NCBI RefSeq assembly: GCF_905147365.1 | Contig: NC_056412.1 | Coordinates: 15,120,001-15,184,000 of the forward strand | Origin: Aricia agestis | Lineage: Eukaryota > Arthropoda > Insecta > Lepidoptera > Lycaenidae | Length of the DNA stretch: 64,000 nucleotides | Direction of reading: 5' to 3' | In this document: positions 1 to 11,233 of the stretch, piece by piece | Position numbering within the stretch: position 1 is the first letter of the stretch | Layout of the letters: each line of letters begins with the position of its first letter | The notes under the pieces: generated by a model | Told to the model about the DNA's origin: nothing | Database searches by the model: none | The model's input: the letters and a program-made list of their open reading frames with translations, nothing else | Position numbers and translations under genes: made by a program

Positions 1-50
1 GGTGGAGAGCCAATCCGGCACTTTTCAGGAAGTGGTGAAACAGGCCCTTA
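1..50. mobile_element. MITE end, truncated by window edge
   Basis: TCAGGAAGTGGTGAAACAGG next to a terminal CCCTTA matches the right end of the element at 1797-2104. Confidence 0.6.
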
Positions 51-419
51 ATCTTTAATACGACTGTCTAAATTGCACCAATTTTAGTCAGTGAAATAAA
101 ATAGTACAAAAATCATACCACACAAATATTGCATTAAAATAACTACATTAGCAGTGTATAATTTCCTTTTATATTTTCTATTAAGGCCGTATTCTATCAT
201 GAAAAGGTCAGTAGCATAAAAAGGTCATTAAATATTTATGTGTCTGTATGACCTTTGGAAACTATCCCTACCGCAATCTCTTCCATATTTAGTAGTCTAT
301 TGTAAAACAAAATCTTTTAGCTTGAGTGTTTGGAAGAGTAAAATTCTGGTTACTCGTCCTATAATGTAAGGTATGGTATCACTAAATGTGGATTTTATGG
401 AAATACAGTCTAAAGTATA

Positions 420-681
420 CAGTGTGTAACAAAAATAAGTGATAATACTTTAGGGTGTGTACGTGTTCCTTGTAGAGAGTTAACTGTGAAAGTAGCAGCG
501 CTGAAAGACGAAAAAATTTTTTCACTTTTTTGTATGGGCAAGGGCCCGAGCGTCACGAGTTTCCCCATACAAAAGTCAAAAAAATTTTTGGTCTTTCAGC
601 CCTGCTACTTTCACAGTGAACTCTCTACAAGGAACACGTACACACCCTGAAGTATTATCACTTATTTTTATTACACCTGTA
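420..681. mobile_element. palindromic MITE, family P (copy 1)
   Basis: Nearly self-complementary over its whole length: left half has TGTGAAAGTAGCAGCGCTGA, right half the reverse complement. Ends resemble TGTGTAACAAAAATAAGTGA. Other copies in this window: 35391, 35641, 39673, 43704, 48803. Confidence 0.75.
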
Positions 682-1796
682 TAAGCTTAGGTTAAATATA
701 ATCATTAACAAAGTGGAAGAAAAAAAAACACATTTTAAACCGGTGCCTCTACGCACCGCAAACTATTTTTTATTTCTACATTAACTTTTTTTACAGAAAA
801 TTCTGTTAAGGCCAAGAGTGAGTACTTTTAAATGCGTTAACAGGAAACTGTTTGCTTTTCTAAAAATAGAATTAAAATATGGATGCAAAAAAAGAGTTTT
901 TAGTATTCAAAATGTGTAGAGGTAAATTTATTAATTAATAAATTAGCTACACTTAACATTTCTAATTCTACTACACTACTAAATAATACTGTTGTTATTA
1001 ATTCGTACTTATAGCTAATACTTCATGTACATAATATATTCATAAAAGTTTAGATTTTCAACACAATACATGAAAAATTAGGCTAATTTAATAGAAAACT
1101 TATAAGAGATTTTTTTCAATTTTTTAGACGAATAAATATTAAGTAAAATTTCATATTTACGAAAAGTTTACATGTTGTGCAGAACTTTTTAAAACTTTTA
1201 AAAAATATAAGATTTCTATTCCTTTACCTTTGAGCGAATGTTTTATCACTATTTTCTTTCGAAGCACATTGCATTTCAGTTATTTACGCAAAATATTATG
1301 TTCGTGATACGCGCTCGATGGAAGCTCGGCGCGGCGTGCTTTCAACGCGACAGTCGGCCAATAACTGAGCTTTGCAACAGAAAGCTCCGATGCGAGCTTC
1401 ACCGCGTATCAGGAAAAGTTTTTGAAACTTTTATGTAGCTTTCAGATTGCTTTCTAAGCGAATCGATTCTTTCGGCGGAGCTTTGTTCAGCCACACGATC
1501 GGGTTGAAATTATTTGCACGTTTACTGAAAATACACAATAAGTTGGACCATAATGGTTGAATACGGACGATAACAAACACGTACCTAGAGAGGTTTATTC
1601 ATCTTGGTCATCGGTGGTGTCTTCGTCTCGGTTGCCTACGATCAATATCATTGTGCAAAGTGCATATCGTATCCATATTTTTATTTTATTTTTATTTTAT
1701 TTTAAGATACATGGAAAACTTACAGCTATTGTTACAATGAAATTAAATATTGATTATCTATCACCAAAATCGGACCATATAACATGACAAACCCTT
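682..1796. other. intergenic, AT-rich, no gene seen
   Basis: Low-complexity AT-rich sequence. The only structure noticed is a weak inverted repeat between GATACGCG at about 1305 and CGCGTATC at about 1404. Short frames show no recognisable protein. Confidence 0.5.
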
Positions 1797-2104
1797 AAGG
1801 GCCTGTTTCACCACTTCCTGATAAAGTTGAATAGGCTATTCACAACTTTTTTGACAGATTCTCCATACTTACGGCCGTTCCCAATATTTGATCTATCGCT
1901 GGTTTTGCCCTACTAGAGATAGGAATAGGCAATAGCTCACATTAGACATTAGAGACATATATTTTATGTCAATTCAATGTTAGCTGCGATCGGTTGTATG
2001 TCAAACCAGAGACAGATTGAATATTGGGAACGGCTGTTAATCTGTCAAGTTAATTGGTGGATAGGCTATTCGTCACTTATCAGGAAGTGGTGAAACAGGC
2101 CCTA
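1797..2104. mobile_element. MITE with GGGCCTGTTTCACCACTTCC ends
   Basis: Inverted ends of about 45 bp; related copies at 1-50 and 60139-60286. A second inverted-repeat element is nested inside at 1871-2038. TTA/TAA flanks. Confidence 0.75.
1871..2038. mobile_element. nested MITE (ACGGCCGTTCCCAATATTTG ends)
   Basis: Left ACGGCCGTTCCCAATATT is repeated inverted as AATATTGGGAACGGC at about 2020-2036, inside the larger MITE. Confidence 0.6.
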
Positions 2105-2127
2105 AATCTATTTAATTTCAATACAAG

Positions 2128-2340
2128 CCATACTAATATTATAAATACGAAAGTGTGTCTGTCTGTATGTTACCTCTTCACGCCTAAAACGCTGAACACA
2201 TTTTGGTTGGGTGTTGAGATACTTGAGTCCCGAGAAAGGACATAGGATACTTTTTATCCTTAAAAATGTTTTCTCGCGAGAAACGAATTTTGGCGCAACG
2301 GAGTTGCGGGCGTCGTCTATAGACCTTGATATACAAATCC
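2128..2340 (+). mobile_element. Lep1/MINE-like Helitron relic
   Basis: Begins CATACTAATATTATAAATAC, followed by GTCTGTCTG and the GAGTCCCGAGAAAGGACATA block shared by many copies in this window. 3' end not seen. Confidence 0.6.
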
Positions 2341-2640
2341 ATCGCTCTCCATCATCAGCATAAAAATGATCTTACGTATTTAGTATCAGGCTTCTCAAAA
2401 CACAATATTAATTTCAACCTAATTATTTAAAATTAATCACCAAAGAGTAAAGGGCTGTACATATTTAATAACACCTCTTAATGAGTTTGATAATTAAAGC
2501 TTGTACACATTTATAATTTTAATTTATATTGCTAAAGTTTTTACTTGGCTTAGGCTCGATTTACATGTCTCCGCCCGAACGCGCGCGTAGGCGGCCAATC
2601 CGCGCGTTCATTTTATGTTGGCACTACATATAGGCGAATC

Positions 2641-2942
2641 TCTCTTGTCACAATATTTAAGGCCGCGTACTCCTCCGAAACGGCTTTACTGATTTTAACC
2701 AAATTTTATATGCATATTCAATGGGTCTGAGTATTGGCTACTGGGTACTTTTTATATTGATAAGTACATTTTTTGAATAAATAATAGTAAATTATTACAA
2801 CTCGAGACTGACGGCGACCATTGTTTGTACGACAGGATAGCGATGGACGTTGCCATGGTGACATACTTATTTAGTTACTTCAATAAAATAATATGGGCGA
2901 AATACTTTATATGGCAAAGAAACGTTTGCCGGGACAGCTAGT
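2641..2942 (+). mobile_element. Helitron-like element ending GGGACAGCTAGT
   Basis: 5' part TCTTGTCACAATATTTAAGG, interior CTCCGAAACGGCTT, 3' end ACGTTTGCCGGGACAGCTAG with CTAG terminus. Minus-strand relative at 8681-8957. Confidence 0.65.
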
Positions 2943-2954
2943 AATGTTATATTA

Positions 2955-3488
2955 TAGCCATCTGGTTGAATCTTCAATTCGATTGATTGACACATTCATT
3001 GAATGACACCATTTAATTTAAGGACTCGGCCGAACGTTGATTGAACAATCGTCACTCAACGTCCAACTAGCGACTTGTAACATAGTCCTTTGAAGTGAGC
3101 GGACATGAAATCAGTCAGATAATTGAGTGTATTTTATTTTTTCTCATTACGGCACTAGTAGTCACCAAAATTAATATGGCGTCAAACAGCTCGCACAGTT
3201 GTTTTTTTTTCGTTTAAACTTAAAGTGCGTTATTCGTATATAAATTAATATTACGACAGCGTGGATTTACCTATTACTATACCGCCAACGGCTACTAAAA
3301 ATATAATATTATAATATTATCCCATTTACTTCTTCACGACTTCACTAAAATATGACATTTAGTCAAGACGTGAAATGGTACAGTCAACGTCTTGACGAGC
3401 TATCCTTTAGTCATTCAATTAAATGGTAGTATTCAACGAACGTGCTAGTCATTCAATCAAATTATTGCAGATTGAACCAGATGACTGC
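2955..3488. mobile_element. imperfect inverted-repeat element
   Basis: GCCATCTGGTTGAATCTTCA near the left end reappears inverted as TGCAGATTGAACCAGATGAC at the right. Interior AT-rich without coding sequence. Confidence 0.5.
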
Positions 3489-3696
3489 AACATATAGATA
3501 AGATTGTGCATAATTTAAGAGCGGCGGATTGACCGCTTGACTTTTGTTATCAATGTTCTGTTATCAAACTAAAGTTGATTAATATATTATTATGAAATTA
3601 ATACTTTAAATAATAATAGTGTATATTATTTATTTTACGTATAAAAATAAAAGCTCCCTCAAGTTTTTTATACTGCATTGTTTTGTGACTTCAAGT

Positions 3697-3753
3697 TATC
3701 CGATTGATGCATGTTATGCATAATTATTATGCATAACATGCATCAATCGGATA
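3697..3753. repeat. 57-bp perfect palindrome
   Basis: 28-bp arms around a single central T; arm contains TCCGATTGATGCATGTTATG. A further copy of the right arm follows at about 3755-3784. Confidence 0.85.
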
Positions 3754-3957
3754 AAATTATTATGCATAACATGCATCAATCGGATTGAATCTGACACGAT
3801 CGAGTTTGTCGCGAAATCCCCTCTTCCCCTCCCTAACTAAAAAGCAAATCAAAAGACACAAGTGTTGAAAGTTCATGTCAAAAAATGATAGTTTCAGAAA
3901 TGAATGAGTTCGATCCAAATCGTTTCCTATTAGAATATCCATACGGGCGATTCCATT

Positions 3958-5187
3958 ATCGCGGTTGCAACATTTTGACGCATTTAAAGCGTCCTACTGA
4001 CAAAATAAAACATACTTATTAATAAATTATCTTTTGAAGAGATACATTTTAACTAGTTAAATCATGATTTGCAAATGAGAACTATAATTAAATGTAAGAA
4101 AAGCCACAAAACATGTTTGAAGTACTATCGCGGGTGCAACCAAATTGGCCCTCTATTAAGAACTCGGACGAGTTCATTTGAGAATATTGTTAATTGTGGA
4201 ACTTTTAGTAATTTATTAACCCATATTTCAAAAGTGTATAAGACAAGGAAATGATTTAACTAGATACAATTAATTTAAGTAATTAGTACTAGGAATTATT
4301 AACAATTTTACGATCGCGGGTGCAACATTAGAATATCGCGGGTGCAACAAGTCTAAAGAAATTGAATTTACTCATAAGTCTGCGACTAATTTCTACATTT
4401 ACATAATATGATTCGTAAATTTTAATAATACTATTTACAATTTTATTATTTTTTAAGTATCAGTTATTTATCGATCTGAGAAAAAAATCGTCTAAATCAC
4501 TAAAAACAATTAAATAATGTAACTTAAGCAAACCTTTTTCGATGTATTGTTATAAAACCGAGCTACAGCAAACCTTTAATTCAAAATTAATATTTATAAT
4601 TTAAAAGAATACGGGAGAATTATATGTATTTTTTTTTCAAAGAAAAATATTTAATATTTATGATATTATTTGTAGCATTTCTTCTAAAATATTTAAAAAT
4701 AAAAGAAGATTAATCATCATTTTGAGACATTTGTTAAGTTATACACGAAATATTTCAAAAAATATAAAACACGATGTAACTCAATAGAGTTACATCGTGT
4801 TTTATATTTTTTGAAATATTTCTCTTTATTTACTCATTTGAAAATGTGAATACACATTTTCTTTATAAATCTTGTAATTACATGAAATTTATTAATAATA
4901 ACAAATAAAATCTAACGTTATTATTTACCTTAATGATATGAAATAAGTCGAAAATCACTAGAATAGTCAAAAAATAATTTGTTGCATTTCCAATTGTACG
5001 GCTCGATCGCGGGTGCAACCACTTTTAAGGTTTCTGTTTTTTTTATATAAAATAATAAAAAGTTTGTTCCAATGATTAATTCCAATTTCCCTCTCATTTC
5101 TCCGTACTTTTGCAAAGTTTTAAATTATTAGCAATATATTTTAGCGAGAAAACTAAACTATTGTACCTTTTTTATCGCGGGTGCAAC
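3958..5187. repeat. six dispersed copies of ATCGCGGGTGCAAC
   Basis: Copies start at 3958 (one mismatch), 4127, 4313, 4335, 5006 and 5174, all on the plus strand. Most spacings are 168-186 bp, with one of 22 bp and one of 671 bp. The motif is GC-rich within AT-rich surroundings; the sequence between copies is not obviously repeated. Confidence 0.85.
4747..4822. repeat. 76-bp perfect hairpin
   Basis: 36-bp arms with a 4-bp centre (AATA); arm contains AACACGATGTAACTC. Function unknown; may be a MITE core. Confidence 0.85.
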
Positions 5188-5536
5188 AATGGCATTTTTT
5201 TAATAATGTTTGAAAACTATTTCAAAATGTTTGCTTTTTGTTGCGCCACAATAGAAACTTATGTTATACAGTCAATATTATATTGTAATGAAATTATCAT
5301 GTGTGGCATAAGCAGTTTTTCTCGCGCCGTTAGATGATTTCATTTCAAAATGCTCTAAATCATGCAAATTAAACTTTTTACTGATAAAAGTTCTTTTGCT
5401 AGTAAATATACATCTTTCTATTTATAATTCTATAAAAAAAGTAACAAATGCTTCACTTTAATAACCCTCCTGGCAGTCGGGTAAAAATTCGTGTTGAGGG
5501 TCGTCTCTAGCGGAATCGCCCATACTTATATTACTT

Positions 5537-5700
5537 GTACTATTATGTATTCTGTGCTTATATTACAAATGCAAATGTTTCCTCTTTACGCATTAACCGC
5601 TGAACCGATTTTGATGAAATTTGGTATAAATTCTATAAAAGTAACTTTGAGTCCCGGGAAAAGACATACGACACTTTTTATCCCGAAAAACTGTATTAAT
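5537..5700 (+). mobile_element. Lep1-like Helitron fragment
   Basis: Contains ACCGCTGAACCGATTTTGAT and GAGTCCCGGGAAAAGACATA blocks; ends not defined. Confidence 0.5.
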
Positions 5701-6135
5701 GTTGCTACAAGTTAAGTTAATTCATTGTAAAATCAACTATCATTGTACCACAACTTTACCACACCTTCAAATTGATAATATTATAATGCTTGTTTTTACA
5801 CCCTTAAATAGTATATATTTTTTGTTGCTGACCGTACCATACGAAGTACTTTATACACTAGCTCAATATTATTATAGTACGATATAATATTATAGCCTCT
5901 TCGGCCTTAATATTAGCTATTGTGGCGCGAATCCGTATGAATGGCACGTGATTTCATTGCAGTATTCCGAATAAAACCATCTTTTCTGGCGTAACTTGTA
6001 TGTGAAAAATCACGGTGTGAATTTTTCATCGACATATTTTTAAATCTGATAATGGAATTTTTAGTGATTCGCAGTTCCCAAATCTATAATATTATATTTA
6101 TTATATAATTTAAATGAATCCATATTTTGCGTGGT

Positions 6136-6530
6136 CACGACATCGCGTAAACGGCTGAACCGATTTTGCTGAAATTTGGTATAGAGATAGATACTTTGAG
6201 TCCCGAAAAAGAACAGGATACATTTTTTCCCGGAAAAATGTACGGTTACTGCACAATACACTTTTATGATTTGCACGTAAACTATTCAATCGATTTTGAT
6301 GAATTTTGGTATGGAGAAACTTTGAGTCTCGGGAAAGGACAAGAGATACTTTTTATCCCGGAAAATGTACGTTTCCCACATAATAAACTTTTATGATTTT
6401 TGCCTAAACTATTTAATCTATTTTGATGAAATTTGGCATGGAGATACTAATCTACTTTTTTCTTATTTATACCAATTCGAATTAAATAATCATCGTTAAG
6501 ACAGGACAACGTCTGTCGGGTCAGCTAGTT
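6136..6530 (+). mobile_element. Lep1-like Helitron relic ending GTCAGCTAGT
   Basis: Two successive copies of the GAACCGATTTTGCTGAAATT / GAGTCCCG block, terminating in GTCTGTCGGGTCAGCTAGT. Confidence 0.6.
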
Positions 6531-6587
6531 CAATTGTAAAAATGTTTTTAATTGTTACTTTGATGATCATGAACTTAATTGCTGAAG

Positions 6588-6696
6588 GTCACAATTTTGA
6601 GGTATGCACTTTATAAAACACGATTTAAAAAGTTTTAATGTCAATTCGACGTTTTTATTTTTTAAACTGAGTTTCAGCATACGTCAAAATTGTGAC
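6588..6696. repeat. inverted repeat (GGTCACAATTTTGAGGTATG arms)
   Basis: About 20-bp arms enclosing about 70 bp; abuts the MITE at 6699. Confidence 0.6.
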
Positions 6697-6698
6697 CA

Positions 6699-6882
6699 TA
6701 ATGGCTGGTTTACACGTATTAAATAGATAAGTAGTAACTAAATTCTAATTGTCATCTAGTTTAGTACTTACAAAATTTTAACTTGCTACTAAATGTTGTG
6801 TTTACATGCGATTAACAACTTAAAATTAAGTTAAAATTTAGTTAACTACTTGTCAACTTAATACGTGTAAACCAGCCATAAG
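6699..6882. mobile_element. MITE with ATGGCTGGTTTACACGTATT ends
   Basis: 22-bp inverted termini, 184 bp long, AT-rich interior. Confidence 0.7.
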
Positions 6883-7798
6883 ACATGAAGGCCATTTTCA
6901 TTAAAGTTATATCACCGTTATTTTGGATTTTAGCTATGTCGACAATGGACCATGGAGTCTTTAATACTGAGTATTGTGCATTAAATAAGCGCGAACGTGT
7001 TGTGAATTTAGGGCGCCATCTAGTGAGCATTAGCCGTAATGTTTGTAAGGGTCTCGCCGCGTGCCGACGCATACTAAACGGGAATGAACGATATTGCTCT
7101 ATAGCTTATATTATACCGAGAAATGTGACTTCATCGATAACAGAGACATGGAAAAATGGACGGAGATTCACTCCAAGGAATGGAGAAGATGCTTTTAAAA
7201 TGAAGCCAATCGGAAAAATGATTAAGCAAACTTACATTTTTCTTAATAATGCAACTTCTCCAAGTTGGCCCTTTGCTAGTGGCAATTGAATCATAATCGT
7301 CTACGATTGGCCATAATCGACGTGGATCGCACATCACATCATGGCACAACCTGTGGTAAAGCCTTAAGGCGGCGACTAACCCTAAAATGACGATTTTATC
7401 ATTCATTTTTATACTTGAAAATAAGCCCCGAATTGTTTCATTTTCTAAAATTAGATACTACATTATATTTCCGAGAATTCGATCTGATCAAAAACACGAT
7501 ATCTTAAAATTTTCTCGATAGAAAAAAATCACAAAGATGCATCTAATTTTCACGAATTTTTCATTTATTGCCATAACCGTGCATTGAACTAAGTTAATAT
7601 TTTAACACATTGTATAAAATTCTATCATTGAGAGATCGGCCTAGCGGATTTTTAAAATGTTGTATATTTATCGAGTTATTGAGGAAAAAACTAATTTGGC
7701 GATGAATCCGCGTCGTTCTTTTTCACCTGGCATATGAAAGACGGGCGTCAGTGTGAAGAGAGAAGGACGATGTTTGATTTTTGGGGTAAGTCGCCCTC
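6883..7798. other. intergenic; a 134-codon ATG frame at 6885-7289 without support
   Basis: The frame has no recognisable domain, overlaps an equally open antisense frame and begins at a MITE edge. Nothing else identified. Confidence 0.4.
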
Positions 7799-8421
7799 TT
7801 AAGAGCGTTTACACCTAATTTCAAGTTTCCATACAAACCTGCGGCGGGCTATTTGAATTGCTTTGCGCGCAGCGATTTATAGTAGTTTTAAAATATTTGT
7901 ATAAAAAAAACCAAAAGATTTGTTGATATTTAAAACAATTTTATAAATTAAAGTGTTCTTCTATGATATGAAGTCATTATTATATCAAATGAAGTTAAAT
8001 AAATAGGTAAAAAAATAGTTTTAATTCCTTGATATTTCTTTGATATGTCTCATTCTTTGAATTCAAATTACATAAAGTTATATAGCTAAACGAAATATTT
8101 TTTCTGCTAACTATTTGCTTAAGGATCTTGTCAATAGGTTATTGTTATTTTTTAATTAGATCTGTCGTTTGTTTCGTAAATTAAAAGCTTCGAAACCGAT
8201 ACTAAAACGGAATTTAAGAAAACCTTTGTTAAGGTATCGAGATTTAATGTACAAATACTCTATAAATCGTATTTTTTTCTGTGCTAACTTTTTAGACAGT
8301 GAAATTTCCTATAAAAATAAGTTATCAACATTTTTATAGAGACAAGTGGTTGATGATTTTTTCAAGTTTGAAAAGTACAGTTTTAAGCCAAATTGAGCGT
8401 GAAAGGTGTAAACGCTCTTAA
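7799..8421. mobile_element. long MITE with TAAGAGCGTTTACACCT ends
   Basis: 17-bp inverted termini; about 620 bp of AT-rich non-coding interior. Confidence 0.7.
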
Positions 8422-8680
8422 AATAATTGTGAGTACTATTGGAAAATCGCTCAGTCTACTCTTTATGTCTGTGATAAATACGTTCCCTTATAATAAGCCT
8501 TACTTTACTTAGGCAAAGTGCTCTTCAAAGACTTTGTAATACTATACCAAAAACCCGATATAATCCAATGAAGATTAAGTAGATTTTTTACATTTAGAAG
8601 ACAAAAATTATGACAGTGCTCATTATAAAATTAAAAGAAAATTTAATGTTACTAATACAGAAGCTTTTTTTATTATTAGA

Positions 8681-8957
8681 CTAGCTGTTCCGGCAAACGT
8701 TTTTGTGCCATATAAAGTATTTCGCCCGTATTATTTTATTGAAGTGACTACTCGTCGCATAAACAATGGTCGCCGTCAGTCTCGAGTTGTAATAGTTTAC
8801 TATTATTTAGTCAACAAATGCACTTATCAATATAAAAAGTACCCAGTAGCCGATTCTCAGACCCACTGAATGTGCGTATAAAATTTGGTTAAAATCTGTA
8901 AAGCCGTTTCGCAGGAGTACGCGGCCTAACATTGTGACACGAGAATTTTATATAATA
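8681..8957 (-). mobile_element. Helitron-like element, minus strand
   Basis: Reverse complement of the 2641-2942 element: starts ACTAGCTGTTCCGGCAAACG and ends with CATTGTGACACGAGAATTTT. Confidence 0.65.
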
Positions 8958-9273
8958 CTAGCTGTTGCAAGCGACTTGTGCAAAGTGTGATTAAAAAAGA
9001 AAATGAAAAAGAGAGAAATTTTCCCTTCCTTACCCAAATAGGAATGGGATCTTGTTAAGTAGTTGATCTGATCACTTTTCATGAACCTAAAGTTGTAGAT
9101 AAAAACGCCAATACTGTATAGAAAATCTTAAGGATAACGAATAAGTGTAAAATAATTTCGGTTTCAAATTTTAAACAAAAATTGAAACCGACTTTCAAGG
9201 TAAATATTATATAATAATAAATATATATAAAATAAATATATAAATAAGGATAGTAATTTTCTTAAATAAACTA

Positions 9274-9491
9274 AGTAAAAAGTATTAATTAATAATTCAT
9301 ATTCTGTACTCAGTATTCTGTTCTCTATCTTCATAATTTGAAGTCGGTACCAGTCACATAAGTTGTAGTTATATTTTGTCATAGAACTGGCGATTAGGTT
9401 AGCTGGTAGTTGGTACCGACTTCAAAATAATGAAGACTGAGAATAGAAATACTGAGTACAGAATATGAATTATTATTAAATACTTTTTAGT
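9274..9491. repeat. inverted repeat with about 80-bp arms
   Basis: Arms 9274-9353 and 9411-9491 share TTCATATTCTGTACTCAGTA and TTGAAGTCGGTACCA; a few mismatches. Confidence 0.7.
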
Positions 9492-10200
9492 TATTTTAAT
9501 CTAGATCTACAAAAAAGCGGTAAATTGCCGAAGAAATTGCGCTAAAGTTTGCTGCTACGGAGTAAAAAATTATGAAGATTGAATACAGAAATAGTTGACG
9601 CGTCTATGTGTGTCCCAAAAAATATCCAGGAGTTCCCTCTATATCTCACGAATTTCAGTATCAGATCACCACTTTCGTAAGCATTGTACCAAATTCGGGT
9701 TATTGTATCTCTATAAACACTAAGTAGCAACAAAAGAGTTTTGAAAATCAGCCAAAAACGGTGGAACAATAATAAAATTATAATCAAAATCAAGATTATT
9801 GATAATTATGTGATGATTCATGGCATCATTATAGTGATGATGATGATTCGTATTATTAGGAATGTTAGGCGAATTGTGGGTACCGCCATAATATGCTTTT
9901 GATTGTTGAAACAACGCCAAAATTGCCGAACATTTATCTATACGGATTCAAGAGTTCTGTGCAGCACCTTCAGAACCAGGGTGTACTTCGGCGCAAATTC
10001 TTATTTTTTGGTAGTTTAATTTGGTAGATGAAATAGATTCCTACATCGGAAAAATTCCGCGCGGAAACGCTTAGTGAATCACCCTACAGATCACCACTTT
10101 TGTGATCATGTTACCAAATTCGAGCTACATCTCATACAACAACAAAAGAATTTTGGAAATCGGTTTACAAACGACAGAGTTGTCCGTGAACCAATATAAA
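9492..10200. other. intergenic, no gene seen
   Basis: AT-rich; contains two related stretches ending AAACGGTGGAACAA and AAACGACAGAGTTG that look like old repeat sequence. No coding signal. Confidence 0.4.
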
Positions 10201-10495
10201 AAAAGTGAAATATATCCTCCTCCTTTTCGGAAGTTGGTTAAAAAGTAGCCTAAGTTATGCCTTACTACATCAGCTATGTGCCAAAAAAAGTCCTGTCAAA
10301 ATAGCTCCAGCCATTTCAGAGATTAGCCGGAACAAACAGACAGACAGACATACAGACAAAAATTGTAAAAAATGTTGTTTTGGTGTATGTAACCTATATA
10401 CATTCATATGCATCTAGTAAAAAACGGTTCTTTTAATATTACAAACAGACAGTCCAATTTTATTTATATGTATAGATGTATAGATAAGAAGTATC
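10200..10495 (+). mobile_element. non-LTR retrotransposon 3' UTR-like relic
   Basis: CAGAGATTAGCCGGAACAAA followed by (CAGA)n and a tail ending ATATGTATAGATG resembles 41390-41690 and 32112-32490. No ORF remains. Confidence 0.45.
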
Positions 10496-11010
10496 ATAAT
10501 ATAATTTATACTTGATTATGTAGGCAATATTTGGCTCGTCATCTTTAAATAAATTAATGTCTAAGTTGATCTTAGCGCCTTTTGAGCATCATTCTAATGA
10601 CATCACATTACTGATACGAGTGTAAGGCAAATCGTAGATTCGGCCTTTTTCTTTTTTTAAAGCCTAAAAAACATGCTAGTAGAGGGAGTGTCCTAGATCT
10701 GTTTAACACAAGATTTTCTTAGAAATGCCTACAAACGTGCAGTCTTATTGTATGTAAAAAGGAATGTCAATTAATAATATTAAGCTTACGTGGCATTGTC
10801 GATAAGTTACTCCATTATTATTGAGATGGAGTGACTGTAGACGAAGGCTTCTTATCGCCCGGCGCCAGGCACACTCGAGGCGAACGTTAATAAGGAGGAC
10901 TACACCTAATCATATAACATAAATAAACGTTCAAGGACTACTCCTAATAATACTGTGGTGTATTGAATCCTACGAGTTTTTATTATTCGTAGATTGAATC
11001 CTATAATTTT
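10496..11010. other. intergenic, no gene seen
   Basis: Unique-looking AT-rich sequence downstream of the peptidase gene; nothing recognised. Confidence 0.4.
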
Positions 11011-11014
11011 AGTC

Positions 11015-11165
11015 GACCTCTAGACAGTCAATTGTATTGTCAATATCACAATTCAATTTTATTTGACAATTAGATTGAAGGCGCGCGATGTTCAATATCA
11101 ACCCTAGACGGTCAATAATGTTACGCAATACGTGATATTGCGCAATAAAATTGCTCGTCTAAGGG
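11015..11165. mobile_element. MITE, CTAGACGATCAAT family (copy 1)
   Basis: Shares TTTTATTTGACAATTAGATT and the GCAATAAAATTGCTCGTCTA end with copies at 15388-15556, 21085-21195 and 54725-54862. Confidence 0.6.
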
Positions 11166-11219
11166 CTCGCCACATTTCTTAAAATTGTTTTATTGAACAA
11201 AAAAATGTAAGTGCAACAA

Positions 11220-11225
11220 TTTATT
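11220..11225 (-). terminator. polyadenylation signal AATAAA of the peptidase gene
   Basis: AATAAA on the minus strand begins 9 bp past the TGA stop of the carboxypeptidase-like gene; a second AATAAA lies a little further downstream near 11190. Position fits a short 3' UTR. Inferred, no transcript evidence. Confidence 0.5.
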
Positions 11226-11233
11226 TAACGAAA

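Noticed and set aside
3958..5187. CRISPR-like array
   Set aside because: Repeats are only 14 bp, irregularly spaced up to 671 bp, and the host is a eukaryote.
6885..7289. 134-codon ATG frame
   Set aside because: No domain or splice support, an open antisense frame overlaps it, and it begins at a MITE edge.
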